A stretch of DNA of 64,000 nucleotides from Gnetum montanum (GCA_015680685.1 MNCI01020942.1:104350-168349); one strand, 5' to 3'; positions 45,001-57,893 are shown, counted from the first letter of the stretch. A program made the numbers and translations. Notes: generated from the sequence alone by a model not told the origin.

Positions 45001-45585
45001 ATCAAAAACTCGTTTTCATCCCCTTACTACCCTCAAAGCAATGGGCAAGCAGAGGCAACAAACAAAACCATCATCACAATACTTAAAAAGAAGCTTACCC
45101 AAAGCAAGAGAAGATGGCATGAACAACTAGTTTACGCATTGTGGGCATATTGTACTACGCATCAAACTTCAACAAGTAAAATGCCATATAGCCTTGTTTA
45201 TGGTTCAGAAGTTGTTTTACCTCTGGAATTGCAGGTACCATCTTTAAGGATCACACTCTTTGGACTCCTGGACAAAGAGCAAAACAACGATCTACGCATC
45301 ATTGACTTAGATTCGGTGGAGGAGGAACGCATCCGTGCACTCAATAAAATTGAATGGTACCAAAAATAATAATGACAATGCCATCGGCATGACATTCGTA
45401 ACAAAGAAGGTGACCTTGTGCTTAAGGCCGTTTGGGAACACTTGGACAAATTCTCAGCCAATTGGGAAGGGCCTTACTTGGTCACCAAAGCATACAACAA
45501 TGGAGCATTCAAGTTAGCTGATATGGAAGGAAATGAGTTTGCAAATCCAACCAATCACTTGTTCCTGAAACCATTCTATACTTGA
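41997..45585 (+). pseudogene. pol: RT - RNase H - second RNase H - integrase of element C, broken
   Basis: The conserved acceptor CTCTGTTCATTGGTAG ends at 42107, with an ATG at 42119. RT 42643-43125 has LCIDFRDLN, FMDGFSGYNQI, PFGLKNAGA and YVDDIVV. First RNase H about 43320-43620. Second RNase H about 43860-44225 (NFDGAS, AEYEGLLRGL, VRGDSQLV with a mutated Glu, NTIVDALATLA). Integrase 44500-45585 has VHDGLCGGH...CSTYQI (same Cys-to-Tyr change as in A), WGLDLVGPI, ITDNRPQF and NGQAEATNK. C-terminal region GDLVLKAVWEH...EGPYLVTKAYNNGAFKLADMEG. Stops at 42539, 43123, 43331, 43894, 44044, 44158, 44448, 44861 and 45367. It keeps CGA (Arg) at 42479, where A and B share TGA. Confidence 0.9.
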
Positions 45586-45594
45586 ATACAAGCT

Positions 45595-45980
45595 CAGGTA
45601 CGTGCGAGTCCTGGGGTCATGACTATAAACTGATACCACAGCTCATCCTAGAATCATGATGGTAAACTGATACCATAGAATAGTCTTGGATTATGACTTA
45701 AAACTGATACCACAACTCGTCCTGGTGTCATGACGATAAACTAATACCAGAGAGCGTCCGTAATGACAATAAACTAGCACCCATCTGGTATGATAGTAAA
45801 TTGCCACAGTTGCATTCACCAGAGTCTTCTAAGGCTATAAACTAGTTTGTCTCTTCACGGTCCGCCAAGACTAGAAACTGGCAACACACTGTCCTCCATG
45901 ACGCTAAACGGAAATGTCCAACAAGTCATGACATAAAATTAACCCATGATAGTCTGCTATGACTATAAACTAGTAAGTTC
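45595..45980 (+). repeat. Tandem array 3 of element C
   Basis: Fewer and more diverged units than in A: GACTATAAACTGATACCACAG, GATGGTAAACTGATACCATAG, down to TAAACTAGTTTG/TAAACTAGTAAG. Confidence 0.85.
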
Positions 45981-47020
45981 ATTTCTGGTTCCTCAATCCA
46001 TGGCCACATTCAAACTTCATCAGACTCACTGCATTGCTCGCCATCAGACGATCCTACCAATATTGCTGCCATTCATATTCCATGCCTGAAACCTCTTCCA
46101 GTGTCTTTGTTCCATCCATAGCTATTTAAGTCTAAGCTTGCATATTCACTCATGGTTTTCTTGTCTCCTTGGAGTTGTGTTTGCAGGATGGCACTCAGAG
46201 GTGTTCGTACAAGAATGCACTTTGTCATAAGCAGCAAGGTGAGGCAATGTTCACAGCACACGTGGCAAGACTAAATTCAGCCATTTACTAGTACATCCCC
46301 ATTTCCTACTACATCCCTTATCTATTCACTAACACACTCTACCCAGCCACACCTCTGATACACCCAGTACACTCAAAACTTTGAGCATACCGTTGCACAC
46401 TGTAACACCTTTAAGCAGTGGCAACACACAACGTAGCACTTGAGCGTGAGCACAAGATCAAAACAACATTTCCTTCGAAAAAAAAATGAGAGACCCTTGG
46501 CACTTCCCATCCAAGCCCTAGGCAAGAAGGTAGTTGTCTTGGAACCAAGTTCCATGTCTAAAAATAATTAAGAAACACCTCGTTGCATAGCTTTGGCTCT
46601 CCACCAACAAGCTTCCCCCTAAAATAAGGGCCATATTTCTCCAAAGAATGCAACACATCATCACGTGGCTTTGGTCTTGCCAACAAGGCCTCTTGAACAC
46701 TAACCAAGAGCCTTGTTCCGCCAAAGGACGCACATATCATCTATTGATTCCAAGTTTGCCAAATAATGGCTATTGACAAGGATCAACATGACACACACCA
46801 GAGCATCCCCTTTACCAAGCACAATCCCTTGGTCAGTTACTAGTCCCCACAATCTCCATTTTCCTACTAGCTATAGATTTCACTTTCCCAATCCTATGTA
46901 CTACGGAAGACAATGCGATGATGTCTAGTCAGGTGGTAAAGGATAATTCCTTTATCGAGTTGCTTGTGGTGTTTTGCACTTCTTTGTCGATGCTTCTCAG
47001 GTCGATTCCTCCAAGTGTCA
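45981..47020 (+). other. Conserved 3' non-coding region of element C
   Basis: Aligns with 36461-37482 of A. No shared open frame. Ends in the polypurine tract ACAAAGAGGGGCCAA (47021-47035). Confidence 0.65.
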
Positions 47021-47035
47021 ACAAAGAGGGGCCAA

Positions 47036-48369
47036 TGAAACACCACAAAATTTTGAGCTTGGTACTTTTCCAACAAGAAGTAGGTCCCTGGGACTCACAG
47101 ATGACCATAGCTACATCTAGTACCAAACATGGAAACTTCGAGGATCAGATGCTTAATTTTCACTAAGTATGCATTTTCAGCGTATACGCCCAAGTCTACA
47201 TTCTCAGTAGATACGCCCAGCATATACGCTCAAAGTTCACATTCACAGTGTATGCGCCTAGCGTATATGCCCAATGTTCACAGCATACACGACTAGCGTA
47301 CACACCTCACAATTATGTTTAGCTTGTACGACTGATACATACGCCTTGCATGCAATCCCCGAAGATGGCATGGAAACAGCACTGCATAACAAGACTTGGT
47401 ACAAGGCAGCAACCATCAGCATATACACCCCGGCATATACACCTAGGAACCATCAGCGTATACGCCCTGGCGTATGTGATCAGCATCCTTCAGCGTATAC
47501 ACTCCAGCGTATACGCTTAGCATCCATAGCGTATACGCCTAGCGTATATGCCCATGCACATCTAGCGTATACGCCCTGCACATCCAACGTATACACCCAG
47601 CACATCAAGCGTATACGCTCAGCACATCCAGTGTATACGCCTAGAGTCTACGCTCGCTTGATACAGCGTATACGCTTAGCAAATGTAATATACTGTACAC
47701 TTGTAAATTTCATTCTTTTGCACCTAGTCAATGCGCCATGTGTCACCCAACCTGAGTCTAATATCAAAACCTGTATAAAAGCCCCAATTTTCCATGAGAT
47801 AAAGGACGATTGGCAAATTTTTAGAGCAAACCGGAGAGTAGAAATGTGGAGAAATAGAGCAGAGAGCCTTGTATGTTGAACAACCCTGTACGCTGAGCAT
47901 ACAACATCTACACTGTGCCTACAGTTTGAACCAGCCATCAGTCCTCCCTGCATCCACCGGGGCTATTCGTCCGCCTTGTGTTAAAGCCACAACTACGTTA
48001 GACTGGTGCATTGTAACTCTCATTTTGAAATACCATTGTTACAGTTTCTTCCTAAAATCTGTTATAGTTTGCATTAATTTTTGCATGTATACTGTTTACG
48101 CTGTTTTACGTTTACGCTCCATTCGCATCAATTACATTTTTTACGCTCTATTTTACGCTTGTTACGTTGTTCATGTATAACCCAGCATATAGCACCTCGG
48201 TTTACGTTTGGGGAAATCCTTGCTTGATCCGCGTGCGGACCATCCAAGGTACTCTGCCTTCATTCATTCCAGCTCACCCTTAGGTGAAGGTAGGGTCTTC
48301 TGTGCATATCTGATTGTCCCACAGTCTCTGTTTCCTTCCAGCCAGAGATCGATGATTTCGGACGGTACA
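47036..48369 (+). repeat. 3' LTR of element C
   Basis: TGAAACACCACAAAATTTTGAG...GATTTCGGACGGTACA. Palindrome array about 47165-47680 (the densest in the window), TATA (GTATAAAA) at about 47773, further TTTACGCT units at 48095-48165. The bases after it (GAAGG, 48370-48374) would be the right target-site copy; the left one is not in the window because C is 5'-truncated. Confidence 0.92.
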
Positions 48370-50460
48370 GAAGGTTCTGCCTCTGCATCCGACATTGTTG
48401 TTGTGTAGTGTTTAGTTGCTGGAGAGCCAATGGTATGGGCACATCTACAATCACCATCTATCTCTAGCAGAGAATAGACACCTTCCTTGTCCTTGGGAGC
48501 GCTCAGTATTTTCTACATATTATCGCCCGCAACCGTAGACACAGGCATAAGCACTGTAGAGGAGATAATCTGGACCTCTGGCTTGGTTTCCCGTACTGCT
48601 GATCTGCACAGCATGGCTACCAATGTGGCACTTAGGGCATTGAAATACCAGCAACGTGGAAAGCGTGGCAACATTCATGGTGTTGGTGATGTTGCTGCCA
48701 TGCATCATTATTAAAAACATAGTTGCCACCACGTACTGTTGAACAATGATGCCCTTTCTTGAAACCTACCCGCACATCCGTTACTGAGTGTTGTGTCCAC
48801 CACCTGCGTTTTAGCCCTGTTTCTCTTATTGGATTTTGCTGCAACCTATTACTTCACAAAACCTATTAAAATGCCTACTGTTACATGCCCTGGCCACGAA
48901 ATTAGGATTCACGAATGTTATGGTTACAAATTCATCGTTTATCAGTATGTCAAAATAGAGAAACTAAACCTTGTGCAGCAAGCATTTGACAAAATTCCCA
49001 AGTGAAATATGAGGTTATCCTAGTGGTTCTTAACATTTTTTTACTAGCAAGCATAGCTTTCATAATTTTACTTTTGGTTATCGTATTGATAAGAACCACA
49101 ACTCCACTTTCAGAATAAGCATACCGTCTTTCCAGCTTCCAGAAAACATTTCCCCAATGCCTAAACTATGCCACATTATAATCCAAGATGTGCCTCTATT
49201 CCTAAGATTATTTATCATGGTACATAGCCTCTTCTTGCTATAGGATCAAATATCGGTACCTCTGTTCATTGGTTTTAATTGAATATGGCCTAGACTGCGT
49301 GAACATCAGGACCGATCCTATCTCCATTAATATTTATTGTCAATATGCTTGTGTGACCAAGCCATGTATATTTCCATGTCCACCACCACTGCTGAACCAT
49401 CTCTAAGCTCATAAACTAGTTGAATTAAATCCTTTCTAAATGTCCTCCCAATAAGCATCACATAAATATGCCGAAATATTGCACTCTTTGGTCGATGTAT
49501 AAGGTAAAAAATATATATGTTTCATCACCGTATAACTTATATGAATCTTTAGTAAATTCATGCATCTATTTTTTATTCTCTTTTCTTTTCTTTTTAAAAT
49601 AGACTGAAATTCCTATTCCATGAAATGGCCTAAAATGTGCCAACAATTTGGTTTGAGGGGTGTGCTTTGAATTCTCATGTTTTGTTTTGAATGGGACTTG
49701 CACCATGCAAAGACCCATGCAATTTTCATATTTATTTTCTCCAAGGGGTGTGCTTTGAATCCTCATCCATTTCTTGTTTTTGTGATGAGGACCAAACCAT
49801 GCAAGGACTTATTTGACTTCCTATTATGAAATGATGTGGAAAGGTGAGAAGCTTACGAGAACATTCCTATACACAGGAAAATAGAAAAGCACAAAGAATA
49901 CTACATCTCTTTAAAGCCGCACCCTAGCCAAACCTTTGATTCCTTCCCAATTTTGAAAACTACACAAGTTACTAATTTATTAAAGTTGCATAAATGAAAA
50001 AGAGACTGCATGCTTCCAAAACAAGGAAAACCATAGAGTAAGTGGATGGGTGAATGATGTGGACACACTACCTATGACATGAAAAGAAACTATGCCCTAG
50101 TCATCAGTAACAACTATCAAAGTCAAAAATCAAACATCAACAATCAAATTACAAATGAAACATATCACCATCGAGTAATGCATTACCATTGTACATGCCA
50201 CCTTATTAGCAGAAAAAGTAAAGAAACACACCAAACATAAGCAAATGTAACCATAAAAGAAAGTAAAAAGGTAGATAATAGATATTGAATTATATTAATG
50301 ATGGTGTAAAACAAAAACTAAGAAAAGACCAATAACCTTAAAAATAAAAACGTGTAAAAAAAAAGAAGAATGTAAAACAAAGAAGATGAAAACAAAAAGT
50401 TGTAGAACCAAAAATGTGTAAAACAAAAAAAAATCAAAAACTGAGGAGCTACATAAAGTG
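48370..50460. other. Mostly anonymous flank right of element C
   Basis: No recognisable family. Small open frames occur at 48487-48714 and 48793-49005. The latter, after a one-base frame change at about 49003, runs into a strongly hydrophobic 30-residue stretch ending at TAA 49116-49118. An imperfect duplication of about 80 bases (GGGGTGTGCTTTGAAT at 49664 and 49744) is visible. 50200-50460 is very A-rich and resembles 60180-60345. Confidence 0.5.
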
Positions 50461-51360
50461 TTAGTATGGATGGCCATCTCCCCCACGACTAAGTTGGAAG
50501 GGAGAGATCCGAAAAATTGAGCATGGTTGTCCATCTAACGAGGTCTTTGTTGTGTTGGTTGGCTTGGGCTCATGGAAAAGTTTTACTTGTTGGATGTTGA
50601 CTAGTTGTTTCTTATTTGGCCTGTCAAGTTTGTAGATGATCATGGCCCCAAATGGAAAATTTTCATCTATCATGTAATGTCCTTCCCACAATGTTTGGAA
50701 TTTGGTTCATTGGGATACATGTGTAGGATTCCAATAAAGAACCTTATCTCCTGGTTGAAACTTTAATTTTTTTATTCTGAGGTCATGGCATTTCTTATTG
50801 AATGTCTTATGCATCTCATTGGATGAGAAGGCCATTAACCTATTTTTTTCTAGCAAGTTGAGACTCATTAATCATTATTTCTGTGCTAGGCTTAGATCTA
50901 GGTTAAGGTCATAGGCTCGGATTGGATGGGCAAAGTTGGTAGCTTTTTGTACACAAGCTCATAGGGAGAATAACCTATGGGAAGCTTACATATGGAGTGA
51001 TAGGCCCAAAGGGCATTCTTTAATTTTGTGCTCTAGTCCCTTCGGTATTTGCTAATGGTACACATAAGATTTTTCAGATCTCCCGATTAGTGACTTTAGC
51101 TTGACCATTGGCTTGGGGGTGATATGTTGTTATGAGTTTATGTTCAACCCTCAAGTGTTGCATCCGTTTTTGGAAAGTGGCAACTATAAAATGAGTTTCA
51201 TTATCAAAAATGAATGCATGAGGTACACCAAACCTATTTATGATGTTTTGTTGTACAAACTAAGTAGCAGTGGTGGATGTACAATTGGTGATGGTTGCTA
51301 CTTCTGTCCATTTGGTACAATAGTCAACCACTCCAGTTGGTAGTTTCTTCAATTCAAGGG
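50461..51360 (-). pseudogene. Integrase and C-terminal pol remnant of element D
   Basis: The minus strand reads through integrase core motifs: DYCTKWTEV, then RFGVPHAFIFDNETHF (D, with N in place of the usual G), YHPQANGQAKVTNREI (the third acidic residue replaced), then AYHSICKLPIGYSPYELVY. The C-terminal part is MWEGHYMIDENFPFGAMIIYKLD...VNIQQVKLFHE. This is an ordinary plant gypsy integrase without a chromodomain. Several stops. RT and RNase H are missing between it and the protease at 51687, so the element has a large internal deletion. Confidence 0.8.
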
Positions 51361-51683
51361 CTCTTATTTAAAATTGTCAAGAATTTCCAGCTCATCCCAA
51401 TTGACATCATCATTTTCTCCTTAGAAGAGCTGGTGGTGAACTTGCTCAAGTTCGTCCATACTTGCAACATATTCATACATTAGGCTCTCAATCGATTCCA
51501 TGCATAATGTACTGCTACTCGTATCAACTATCAACCACTAGGTGCCCTCTTTTTTTGTGGCTACTACGTACAGAAATCTTTGGATCTTAGCTCTTAGTGC
51601 ATACTACTTGCATGCAGAGATAGATGTTTACTTTACTGACCATAACTTCTGCACAAAATGGCCCCTAAATTGCTATACATGAT

Positions 51684-54626
51684 ACATCAAACTCTCTTCT
51701 TCTTGATGTTTCCAAACTCATTTTCTTTTGATATCTCCAAGGAGAGATCTCTAATGACCATTTTAGCATCAAAAATACTTAGCCATGGCCTTTCCATGAT
51801 GATTGGAAAGTCTCCCTTATAGTTCTCCACTTTTATTACTAGGAAATCAGTTGGATATGACCACCCAAAAATGGTGGTGATGATGTCTTCAACCATTCCT
51901 AATGGAACAGTGATGAACTGCTCCACCAATTCTAGCCAAATGTTGCTCTTCTTCAAAGGAGGAAGGTTCCACATTGTGTATATCTCATGCAAGATCAAAT
52001 TAACACCAGAACTAGAATCCAGAAGAGCTTTGTGAGGCTCATTCCTAGCAATTTGCAAGTAAACTAGGGACCTCCTAGGATCAGCTAATTTTTTGGGTAG
52101 GTTACCAGCTTGAATCTAATTAGATAAAACATGTGTTAACATTATAGTCTAGACTCAAGAGGGATTTTAGTTTGAAGGAGACTTGGATAAAAAAGAAATA
52201 GAGAAAGGTGGAGGAGAAGGGTTACCAACCATTGATGTATTTGAGGGCTTTGGTGGACTACAAGGTTGGAAGAAGAATCTTTTCTTTGTTCGTGGTTCCA
52301 ACCCACTGGATGGATTACTTGATTACAGGTTAACTACCCTCATAGTGTTCCTTTGTTGTGGTTGTGTAGGTAATTCACCCTGTATGGACAAAGGAGGTGG
52401 TAGTTGCGTAGGAGGTGGAGAAGTAGGTGCAAGGATAGGAGGTACATGAGGGTAGTAGGTGGTATCCCTCCTTGAATAGGGTGATTGATATGTTTTAGGA
52501 GGGTAGTGGGGAGATTGGTAAGTAGTAATATGACTAGAGGAGTCCCTTGGAAATGAAGGCTATTGAACATAATAACTGTAGGGATCTGTTTTCCAGTAAG
52601 AGTATTGTTATCTTGGAGGTGGCAATGCCCATGATTGTAGTTGCTGCCACTATTGATATACTTTGTAAGGTTGTGGAGGAGTTCCACGTAGATAGTATTA
52701 TTGTGATTAGTGGAACTGTTGAGGATTACCCTGTGGATAAGGCAATCTTTTGGGTGTTTGCCTTTGTGCAAGTTGTGGATGTAAGGCATACATCCCAGAT
52801 TATTGCAAGTGTGATACAACTAGGCAACATCCCTTAGGATGTTCATATTGGCAAACATCACATCCACCATCATCATCTGAATCACTATCTACAACCATCT
52901 TATCGTTATCTTTAGATATGGCATGTTTAGCCTCCTTATGCCTCCAATGCTCATGATCACGACTTTGCTCCTTGGACTCTTTAGTAACTTTTAAAACAAC
53001 TTAAAAATTATTGGTCACGGAGTCCCATAATCGATCAATGTTAGTCGTAATTTCTAACTGCAATTTTTGGAATGGCAATATTTTCTAATTCACCACCTCA
53101 TCTCTGGGAAATTCATCCTCATTGTCACAAAATATAACCTCCTTTTTCTGAATAGAAGGATCTCTATTGTATTCTTCTACACTTTTAGGTTTTCTGAGCT
53201 CTCCCTTCTCTTTGGCTACCTACTTAATTAATCTTTGAATCTGATGAGTGCTCAACTTTGTTAATCTCCCTTGGGCATAGATGCCAAAGGTTTTCTTAGT
53301 TTGAAACTGTAACTTGTCTACGATATGGTGAAGCTGATCAAGCTAAGAGTACCCATGGCTAGGACACCTATGCAATAGAGAGTAGTATTGACCAATAACA
53401 ACATCCAAGGGCTCATGATTTTCTTATTTCCACCCTTGAATTTGTTTTCTTAAATTGGATACTCGAGAGTACGTTTGATATTTTTCATTGAATAATTCCA
53501 GCATCGTACTCCACTGCTTGATTGATTCTGGTTCCAAGGATCAATACCAACTTTCTACTTCCTTTATGAGTATTTTTGGAAATAATTTCAGCTTTTTCCA
53601 TTCATTTTCAATATTCTGCAAGGCACATGCATCTTAGAAATCCTAGAGATGATTTTATGGATCAGCATCATATCCTCCCTCAAATTGAGGGATATTGTTC
53701 ATATCAAGCCTCTTTATTCTACTATCCTTCACATGCTTTGTTGGAATCCTCATAGCCTTTGCAATATTCAACATGCCCTAAGTAGTAAGTAGAGGTTCAT
53801 CAAGGCCATGATGGTGGTGCCTACGATGCTCCCTACTAGCCTTTCTTTATTGATGACGAGCCTCTCTAGATTACCCATGTCTTCGATCATGACTATCTTG
53901 ATGATCCCTTCTATTGTTCTAGTTTCGTCGGTCACCTCCATCATGGTTATTTCATCTACGGTCATGATCTGAACTCGATGAAGAAGGAGATGACAATGAA
54001 GGGGAAAAAGAAGGGGAACTTGCTCTATGCTAATGCCTATCACCCTTCCTTCAATGCTCATGAACACGATCACGATCATGATCTCCTTTATCCCCCTTTT
54101 CCTAACTTGCTTCTCTGGATCCATTTTTTTCATTGGATCCATTTTGACCAAAACCTGGCTTGTGAACTTTGGATTGTACATTCTGGTTAAGGGATCCTTG
54201 AACAAAATCAAAGAGAGGAGAATTACTAAAAAAGTGGTCACCTTCATCAATTGGGCCAAGTAGAGGTAGAAAGATGTTTGAATCCTTGCCCTTCATAAGC
54301 TCATGTTGATGCTCCAGCTGATGATCCCTTAATCTTTGTGCTTTAGTGGGATGATAATCCCTTGAGTCGGGATCTCACATCTCATATTCTCCATGGAGAT
54401 GTTGAAGCCCATGTCATGTCAACATTAATTGGAGCATTGCTGGAATAGACTAGTTAGGTGGCAACACAATCTTTCCTTCCATGTCATGCCATCACATCAA
54501 TTCATCTTCATGTAATATGAACGTAAAGTCTAGTACATACCCATCAAGATGAGCATATACCACCCGATATTGTTGAGGTACTTGAACTGCCCTAGGCGGA
54601 GATGGGCTCCTATAAGAAGAAGACAT
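51684..54626 (-). pseudogene. gag-protease of element D, broken but in one frame
   Basis: ATG at 54626 (MSSSYRSPSPPRAVQVP). The same frame runs with many stops through a charged low-complexity region to the capsid-like segment at about 53720-53420 (NIPQFEGGYDADP, LKLFPKIL, SWY.SLEPESIKQW, LFNEKYQTYSRVSNLRKQ). A proline/glutamine/tyrosine-rich tail follows. The protease at 52058-51687 has ALLDSSSGVNLILHEIY (D-S-S in place of D-S/T-G) and FPIIMERPWLSIFDA. The organisation is that of plant gypsy elements with a single gag-pro frame. Not related at close range to A/B/C. Confidence 0.75.
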
Positions 54627-54769
54627 TTTATGCTAATAAATAGTGTACAATTAAAATTTAATTTAATGATGATAATGATAATTTTTTTTTGTAGGATTTG
54701 ACACTTAGGTTTTGAATAATGAGGGTACTAGATTGCACTAGGCTTAGACAGCGCACGAAGAACTATAGT

Positions 54770-54787
54770 CCCCGACAATGGCACCAA
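54770..54787 (-). other. Primer binding site of element D
   Basis: The minus strand reads TTGGTGCCATTGTCGGGG directly after the LTR end, a close variant of the TGGCGCC.TTG.CGGGGA type used by many plant gypsy elements. Confidence 0.75.
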
Positions 54788-56537
54788 TGATGAGTGGCAA
54801 GGTACCCCTACGTCCAACCATACAAATCACAAGAATTCATAGTAATCTGGTCAAATTCCACATACTATAATTACTAAGTACACTAGAGCTAAATGGTGTG
54901 TGCATGTTGTTTGTTCGTTATCTTCCTAGTCCCACATGTGGAATGTAATTGTATGGTTAAGTGTAATTGAGGCATATGGTTTTTTATTATTTTATGTTTT
55001 TATGGAATTACTCACATAGAACAAGAATAAAAGTAAGAGTGATTAAAAATAAAAGTGATTAATTGCTAAAGAAACTAAAGTCTAATCTAGCCTAACACAA
55101 GTAATCGGTTCCACTTCTCAGACACATCCTGAACTTCATGCAAACATTGCTGGGTTGTCAAATGCTAATCGTTTCTAAGCTACCAAGTGTCACACATATG
55201 CTCAAAGGGGTCATGCTTGTGTAATTTAACAATTTTCTTAATTGATCAAAATGAATTNTACATCAATGCTTGAATAAAGATCCGTTCACACTTAGACCTC
55301 CTATTGCAAGAATTTGGAAAATATTCTAACTTTCAAATAGATAGATTGCAAGAGTTTCACTAGTTGACTCCTAAAAACATCCTTCGAATTGTGCACCTGG
55401 GCGCTGTATTTATAGACCTAGGAGTAACTCAGGAATAACTGCTCTAATAATAGCCGCTCTAATAATTAGAGTAACCACTTCATCACTAATAGTCAAATTT
55501 ATTTTGCTTGAGAAAATTTCTTAAGATCTTCTCATGCAACATGCCAACTAGATCTATCTAGTTGTGCTTGGAGTTCTAATAGATCTTACTTTAGCTTCAT
55601 TATTTTATGTTGACTCTATTGATTCAAGGCCTTATGCAACACCACTTTCTCTTTACTAATAACAACTTAGATTCTAATGTTGTCACATCGTCAAGGATGT
55701 TGAAGGTATCAAACAAGATTTTTCTACTATTCTTCTTGCACTCTAGTTACTACTCATGTTGTTTGGCAATCATGTGCCTAGGCTAGGCTAGTGGTGTTAC
55801 TTATTTTACTCTTTATCCTAGATTTAAGGACATTTCCATATCTTATTTTGGGCTAAATATTGTGAATGACACCCTTGGAATGTTTAATGCTAAGTTGAGG
55901 TAGCCAACAACAACCTTAAAAACTTCATGGGGAAGGGACAACCATTGTAGTTCAACTTTTCTCATCTAGATCCACATACAAGGAAGTCACATTGTAAAAA
56001 AATTTTAAAACAATCCTCAAAGAGCCTTCTTTTTTTTTTGAGTCCATGGCTATTAACTTGGTTCCCTTGTAGTGGTGACCACAAGCTCTAAAAAGCTCAT
56101 TGCCTAGCTATATTCATCCATAGTCCCGCATTCTTAGCTAAATCTCAACCTCTTGTGCCTATATAAATCTAATGTCTTTGTTAATGATATTGTAATTGGC
56201 CCTACAACATCCTTTGATGGATGGGATGGTTCTATGAATGATTAAGTTTTGCTACTAGTTGGGATATTGTTGTTATTTCCATTTAAGTCATTGCAAGTGT
56301 CTATTTTTATTTTAGATCTATTATCTTCTTCTCTAACATCGACTTGATATTGCTCTCATATGAGACTTTGAAAGCCTTCTATATAGGAACATTGATATGC
56401 CTTGTGATGCCTTTTCGAGCATAGAGCTTTCTAATACGGTAGATAAATAGATAAGTCTTTAGACCTATATTGTTTTCATAAAATTGGCTTTTAGCCTCCA
56501 TGAATAGGAGGTAAGGAATATTAGCCTTAATAACTTC
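54788..56537 (-). repeat. 5' LTR of element D (right border uncertain) and adjoining sequence
   Basis: The LTR's 3' end on the plus strand is TGATGAGTGGCAAGGTACCCC at 54788. A TATTTATAG (TATA on the minus strand) is at about 55408. I could not place the other end; the LTR probably covers at least 54788-55520. The rest up to 56537 is A/T-rich with no recognisable gene. One N at 55258. Confidence 0.55.
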
Positions 56538-57449
56538 TGATTGAGTGGCAAGGTACCCCTACACTCAACCATACGAATATGAGCATTTTCACCGTGATTC
56601 GGTCGAACTCCGTAGAAAGACTAGTTGTGGCACCTAAATAGTTAGCCTTAGGTCACAGTTCATTGTCTTCCCACCTGGACTAGTATTATATTTTTCACGT
56701 ATGGTTTACTCCAAAGTGAAGTGTATGATGTGGTCCTAATCTAATGCTACTCCTGAAGGTAATGGAAAATAATGTTAACTAAGCTAAAAGGGAAAGGGTG
56801 AGAGAGAGTCTAAACTAGCCTAAGTGCGATGAGCATCCATTCCTTGATTTACTGTACACATCTTGGACTTTGTGCATGACTACTATTGGGATTACCAAGC
56901 GTAGACCCTAGGTATGCTATTGGGTTACTAACTAGTCACACTTAAATGCTCGTAATCAAGTCGTACTCATTCCATGTTTAATAGGAGTTTAAGGGTGATA
57001 AAGATTAACTAAGAAAGCAGTAAATAACAATTAAATAAATAAATAATTAAACTAAGTGAATGTTGCAATGATGAAGTAATCTCGATCTTTATTTCTAGTC
57101 ATGTGCATGTCCAAGTACGTCACACTCGAATAAGGATGCCGTACAATTACAATCACCACATTGTAGGCATACACTGAGAATTATTCTAACTCTAGAATGA
57201 TAAAACTACAAGAGTTTAGCTAAGAAACTAAGAACTAGATGCTAGAACAAGAAAAGCTACCTCTTATTTATAGAAATTGAGGTAGGTCGCAATATCGCGT
57301 ACATGATATCGTGTACATGTGATATCGCGTACGTGGTGATATTGCGTATGCAATATCGTAGCCCATGTGATATCACGGTAGCGATATCACAGCCACTGGG
57401 ATATCATAGTAGTGATATCATGGTAGTGATATCTTAGCTAGCAAATTCA
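56538..57449 (-). repeat. LTR of element E, related to the D LTR
   Basis: Starts TGATTGAGTGGCAAGGTACCCCTAC, nearly identical over 30 bases to the D LTR end; TATTTATAG at about 57266. No PBS lies to its left, so it should be a 3' LTR of a minus-strand element lying to the right. The right border (AAATTCA at 57449, followed by a C-rich tract) is a guess. Contains a run of GATATCGCGTAC-like palindromic units at 57290-57435. Confidence 0.6.
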
Positions 57450-57893
57450 TGACTCATCATACCCCCATGACTGAATGAAAACTCGTACTTGAGTTACAAA
57501 GAGAACAAGCTCCATTGATTACACAGTGGATAGGTATGGGATTATTGACTGACTAGAATGCATTCATGTTGTAGTGTGGAGTCAAAACAAAATTGAGACA
57601 CAACACAAAAGAAAATCCTATGATTACAAAATGGTGGAACTCATGTAGTTCCTGGTGTTGGTGGCTCCTCCATAGGTGTCTTTCCCTTTTCTTGCACTCT
57701 AGGTCTTGGGATTTGATGGCGTTGAAGTATGGCTTGGACTTTCTCCTCTTATAAGGCTTGAAGTGCCTTGGCGTGCATGTAAGTTTATGATTGTGCCATA
57801 GAGGCATCCCAGTCAACCTTCTCTTTTTCTTCCACCAACCTTTTATTCTCTATCAATAGTTTATTAAGTTGCTCAGTTCTAAAAAGTGTCTAG

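Larger units (their letters stand above)
1435..48369 (+). mobile_element. Element C: outer, 5'-truncated Tat-like Ty3/gypsy retrotransposon (split by element A)
   Basis: Two pieces, 1435-2954 and 38803-48369, form one + strand element once the inserted copy A is removed. The pieces join inside the antisense gene X with the reading frame continuing across the junction (the SQ of one side meets DAPEG of the other). What remains is gene X, the spacer with TATA box and repeats, RT-RNaseH-integrase, the 3' region, a polypurine tract and the 3' LTR. LTR, leader, gag and protease are missing on the left, where homology to A and B ends at about 1435. It must be the oldest of the three copies because A sits inside it. 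Confidence 0.85.

Noticed and set aside
48885-49005. Pentatricopeptide-repeat fragment (LVQQAFDKIPK)
   Set aside because: A single short match-like string, no neighbouring repeats and no 35-residue periodicity.
52183-52449. Plus-strand glycine-rich frame (GGGEGLPTIDVFEGFGG...)
   Set aside because: Antisense shadow of the proline-rich gag tail of element D.
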